Positions 62,491 to 64,000 of a DNA stretch of 64,000 nucleotides are shown here, piece by piece (position 1 is the first letter of the stretch; each line of letters begins with the position of its first letter). Source of the DNA: JAFAZJ01 sp964437145. Its GTDB lineage: Bacteria > Pseudomonadota > Alphaproteobacteria > Reyranellales > Reyranellaceae. The notes beneath the pieces are model-generated. The model ran no database searches and was not told the origin of the DNA. It worked only from the letters and a program-made list of their open reading frames with translations. Both the position numbers and the translations under genes were made by a program. The stretch covers positions 7,823 through 71,822 of the forward strand of contig CAYTFW010000009.1 in the NCBI GenBank assembly GCA_964437145.1. The letters run 5' to 3'.

Positions 62491-62958
62491 CTACTGATCC
62501 GATAGCTTCGCGATTTCGCGCAGCCGCTTGACCTCGGCACGCGCCATTGCATCGACGCGCTCGTTCTCGGGGTGGCCGGCGTGGCCCTTGACCCACAGCC
62601 ACTCGACGCGGTGCGGCGCCATGGCGGTCTCCAGGCGCTTCCATAGATCGTCGTTCTTCACCGGCTTCTTGTCGGCGGTCTTCCAGCCGTTGCGCTTCCA
62701 GCCGTGGATCCACTTGGTGATGCCGTCGCGCAGGTAACCGCTGTCGGTGTGCAGGCGAACCGCTGTCGGGCGCTTCAACGCTTCCAGCGCCTGGATCGCG
62801 GCCATCATCTCCATGCGGTTGTTGGTTGTCGCCGCCTCGCCACCCGAAATCTCCTTCTCGACCGCGCCCTTGCGCAGCAGCGCGCCCCAGCCGCCGGGTC
62901 CGGGATTTCCGCTGCAGGCGCCGTCGGTGAAGATGTCGACGATCTCCTTGCCGCTCAC
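62491..62958 (-). CDS. rnhA: Ribonuclease HI
   Basis: 155 residues, start GTG 62958. Removes RNA from RNA-DNA hybrids. Catalytic carboxylates in the E. coli order: Asp12 (IFTDGACSGNPGPGGWG), Glu50 (NNRMEMMAAI), Asp72 (HTDSGYL) and the last Asp in NERVDAMAR. The basic protrusion GWKRNGWKTADKKPVKN is present. GTGA overlap with thrB means coupled translation; thrB-rnhA is a common alphaproteobacterial pair. The longer frame to 63960 overlaps thrB and is spurious. Confidence 0.94.
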   Translation of the reverse strand: MSGKEIVDIFTDGACSGNPGPGGWGALLRKGAVEKEISGGEAATTNNRMEMMAAIQALEALKRPTAVRLHTDSGYLRDGITKWIHGWKRNGWKTADKKPVKNDDLWKRLETAMAPHRVEWLWVKGHAGHPENERVDAMARAEVKRLREIAKLSDQ

Positions 62959-63914
62959 AGCCCGTACCCCGAGGCCGAGCCGACGCCGCGGTGGAAACGT
63001 AGGCGCGCGAGGTATTCCAGCGGATCCTTGCGCTTGACCATCGCACCCGCCGGTGTGTGCAGCCAGTCGTAGAGCCGCGTCAGCAGGAAGCGCAGCGCCG
63101 CGCCGCGCGCCAGCAGCGGCAGCGCGGCGCGCTCGGCGTCGCTCAGCGGCCGCACGCGCTGGTAGCCGGCGAGCAGCGCGCGCGCCTTGGTGACGTTGAA
63201 GCTCTTGTCCGGCTCGAAGCACCAGGCGTTGAGGCAGATCGCCACGTCGTAGGCCAGCAGATCGTTGCAGGCGAAATAGAAGTCGAAGATTCCGCTGAGC
63301 TTGCCGTCGAGGAAGAAGACGTTGTCCTGGAACAGATCGGCGTGGATCACGCCGGCCGGAAGGTCGCGCGGCCAGTCGCGCTCGAAGAGGTCGAGCTCGG
63401 CGGCCAGCTCGTCGGTGAGGCCGGGCATGACCTCGTGCGCGCGCGACTTGCTGCCGTCGAAAAGCGGCCGCCAGCCGGCGACAGACAGCGCGTTGGGCCG
63501 GCGGAGCGCAAAGCCGTCGGCGGCGAGGTGGAAGCGCGCCATCGCCTCGCCCACCGGCCCGCAATGCGTGGTCTCGATGCGTCGCGGCCACAGGCCCTGG
63601 AGGAAGGTGGTCATCGCCGCCGGCCGGCCAGCCAGCGTGCGCAGCGCCTGGCCGTCGCGGCCGTGGATCGGCGTCGGGCAGGGGATGCCGCGCGCCGCGA
63701 GATGGTCCATCAGGCCGAGGAAGAACGGCAGGTCTTTCGGATCGACGCGCTTCTCGTAGAGCGTCAGCATGAAGGTGCCGCGCTCGGTGGTGAGCACATA
63801 GTTCGAGTTCTCGACGCCCTCGGCGATGCCTTTCAGCGAGGTGGCGTGGCCGATGTCGTACTGCGCGAGGAAGGCGTCCATGTCCTCGTCGGAGACTTCC
63901 GTATAGACCGCCAT
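62955..63914 (-). CDS. thrB: Homoserine kinase (APH-type)
   Basis: 319 residues, start ATG 63914 (MAVYTEVSDEDMDAFL, the family beginning). APH-fold homoserine kinase phosphorylates homoserine on the way to threonine. Motifs: GIAEGVENSNYVLTT (nucleotide loop), VIHADLFQDNVFF (Brenner, catalytic Asp) and GIFDFYFACNDLLAYD (metal Asp). Unrelated to GHMP-type E. coli ThrB; this form is usual in alphaproteobacteria and some pseudomonads. Overlaps rnhA by GTGA. Confidence 0.93.
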   Translation of the reverse strand: MAVYTEVSDEDMDAFLAQYDIGHATSLKGIAEGVENSNYVLTTERGTFMLTLYEKRVDPKDLPFFLGLMDHLAARGIPCPTPIHGRDGQALRTLAGRPAAMTTFLQGLWPRRIETTHCGPVGEAMARFHLAADGFALRRPNALSVAGWRPLFDGSKSRAHEVMPGLTDELAAELDLFERDWPRDLPAGVIHADLFQDNVFFLDGKLSGIFDFYFACNDLLAYDVAICLNAWCFEPDKSFNVTKARALLAGYQRVRPLSDAERAALPLLARGAALRFLLTRLYDWLHTPAGAMVKRKDPLEYLARLRFHRGVGSASGYGL

Positions 63915-63936
63915 GACGCGCCTTACATGGCCTCTT

Positions 63937-63957
63937 CCTTCCCCCGGAGGGGGAAGG
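63937..63957. repeat. Short palindrome before thrB
   Basis: CCTTCCCCC-GGA-GGGGGAAGG, perfect 9-bp arms and a 3-nt loop, 22 nt upstream of thrB. Similar to sequence near 32760-32785 (TTCCCTGGAGGGGGAAGGG). Confidence 0.55.
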
Positions 63958-63979
63958 CAAGAAAATGCCGTCATCCCCA

Positions 63980-64000
63980 TCAAGCCACCAACGCGCGGGG
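63980..64000 (-). CDS. Possible last codons of an upstream gene (ispH by synteny)
   Basis: The minus strand reads Pro-Arg-Ala-Leu-Val-Ala then TGA (63982-63980). In many alphaproteobacteria ispH precedes thrB and ends with a similar LPR-containing tail. Only six codons are in the window, so this is a synteny guess. Confidence 0.25.
   Translation of the reverse strand, partial: PRALVA

Overview
The window is very GC-rich (about two thirds G+C by eye) and reads as chromosomal DNA of a free-living alphaproteobacterium of the Rhodospirillales/Hyphomicrobiales type. Supporting signs are the gene orders uvrC-pgsA-moaD-moaE, ubiK-ybjN, MarR-OmpR-EnvZ beside a class IV aminotransferase, thrB-rnhA (with a possible ispH end beside it), an APH-type homoserine kinase, a phasin and bfd-bfr. 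No rRNA, tRNA, CRISPR array, intact transposase or prophage was seen. Genes are dense, many overlap by ATGA or GTGA, and several palindromic intergenic repeats recur.

Layout. 0-2.6 kb: envelope and quinone housekeeping (lgt, hldD, ubiK, ybjN). 2.6-5 kb: a fatty acid desaturase, a small conserved protein, a cold-shock protein and a long IF-1. 5-10.6 kb: a dimethylglycine/sarcosine dehydrogenase-like enzyme with two tandem serine hydrolases, then bacterioferritin and its ferredoxin. 10.7-14.5 kb: hydantoinase/oxoprolinase A and B. 14.5-16.3 kb: a small foreign-looking patch with an AT-richer orphan gene and a TacA-TacT toxin-antitoxin pair followed by a small basic ORF. 16.4-24.9 kb: catabolic and scavenging genes. 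25-32 kb: three genes (transglutaminase, ATP-grasp/alpha-E fusion, transglutaminase-DUF2126) of an uncharacterised peptide-ligase-like system. 32.8-38.2 kb: proC, a deaminase with an export-type leader, an ankyrin protein, a TetR regulator, phasin, csaA, LysR and a cupin protein. 38.2-46 kb: EnvZ/OmpR-like pair, MarR, aminotransferase, moaE, moaD, pgsA, uvrC. 46.4-50 kb: exported redox and metal proteins. 50-55.8 kb: regulators, a second toxin-antitoxin-like pair, phoH with a possible structured RNA before it, and yqgE. 55.9-64 kb: DsbD, a Rieske oxygenase, a Bug protein, two tandem peroxiredoxins, a choline-kinase-like protein, rnhA and thrB.

The most striking feature is the peroxiredoxin at 60524-61006. 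Its frame contains one TGA exactly where the adjacent paralogue (61081-61560) has its peroxidatic cysteine. About 19 nt after the TGA there is a hairpin of the bacterial SECIS type, which the cysteine paralogue lacks. I read it as a selenocysteine peroxiredoxin next to its cysteine copy. No selA, selB, selC or selD gene lies in the window, so the call depends on the rest of the genome.

Other points worth attention are the split of the ubiK-ybjN and proC-csaA neighbourhood by about 30 kb, a RelE/HigB-like toxin that appears to have lost its central catalytic segment while keeping its operator and antitoxin, a Tat substrate with 15 histidines ahead of its twin arginine, and clear palindromic operators in front of a TetR gene, a LysR/cupin pair and the phasin gene.
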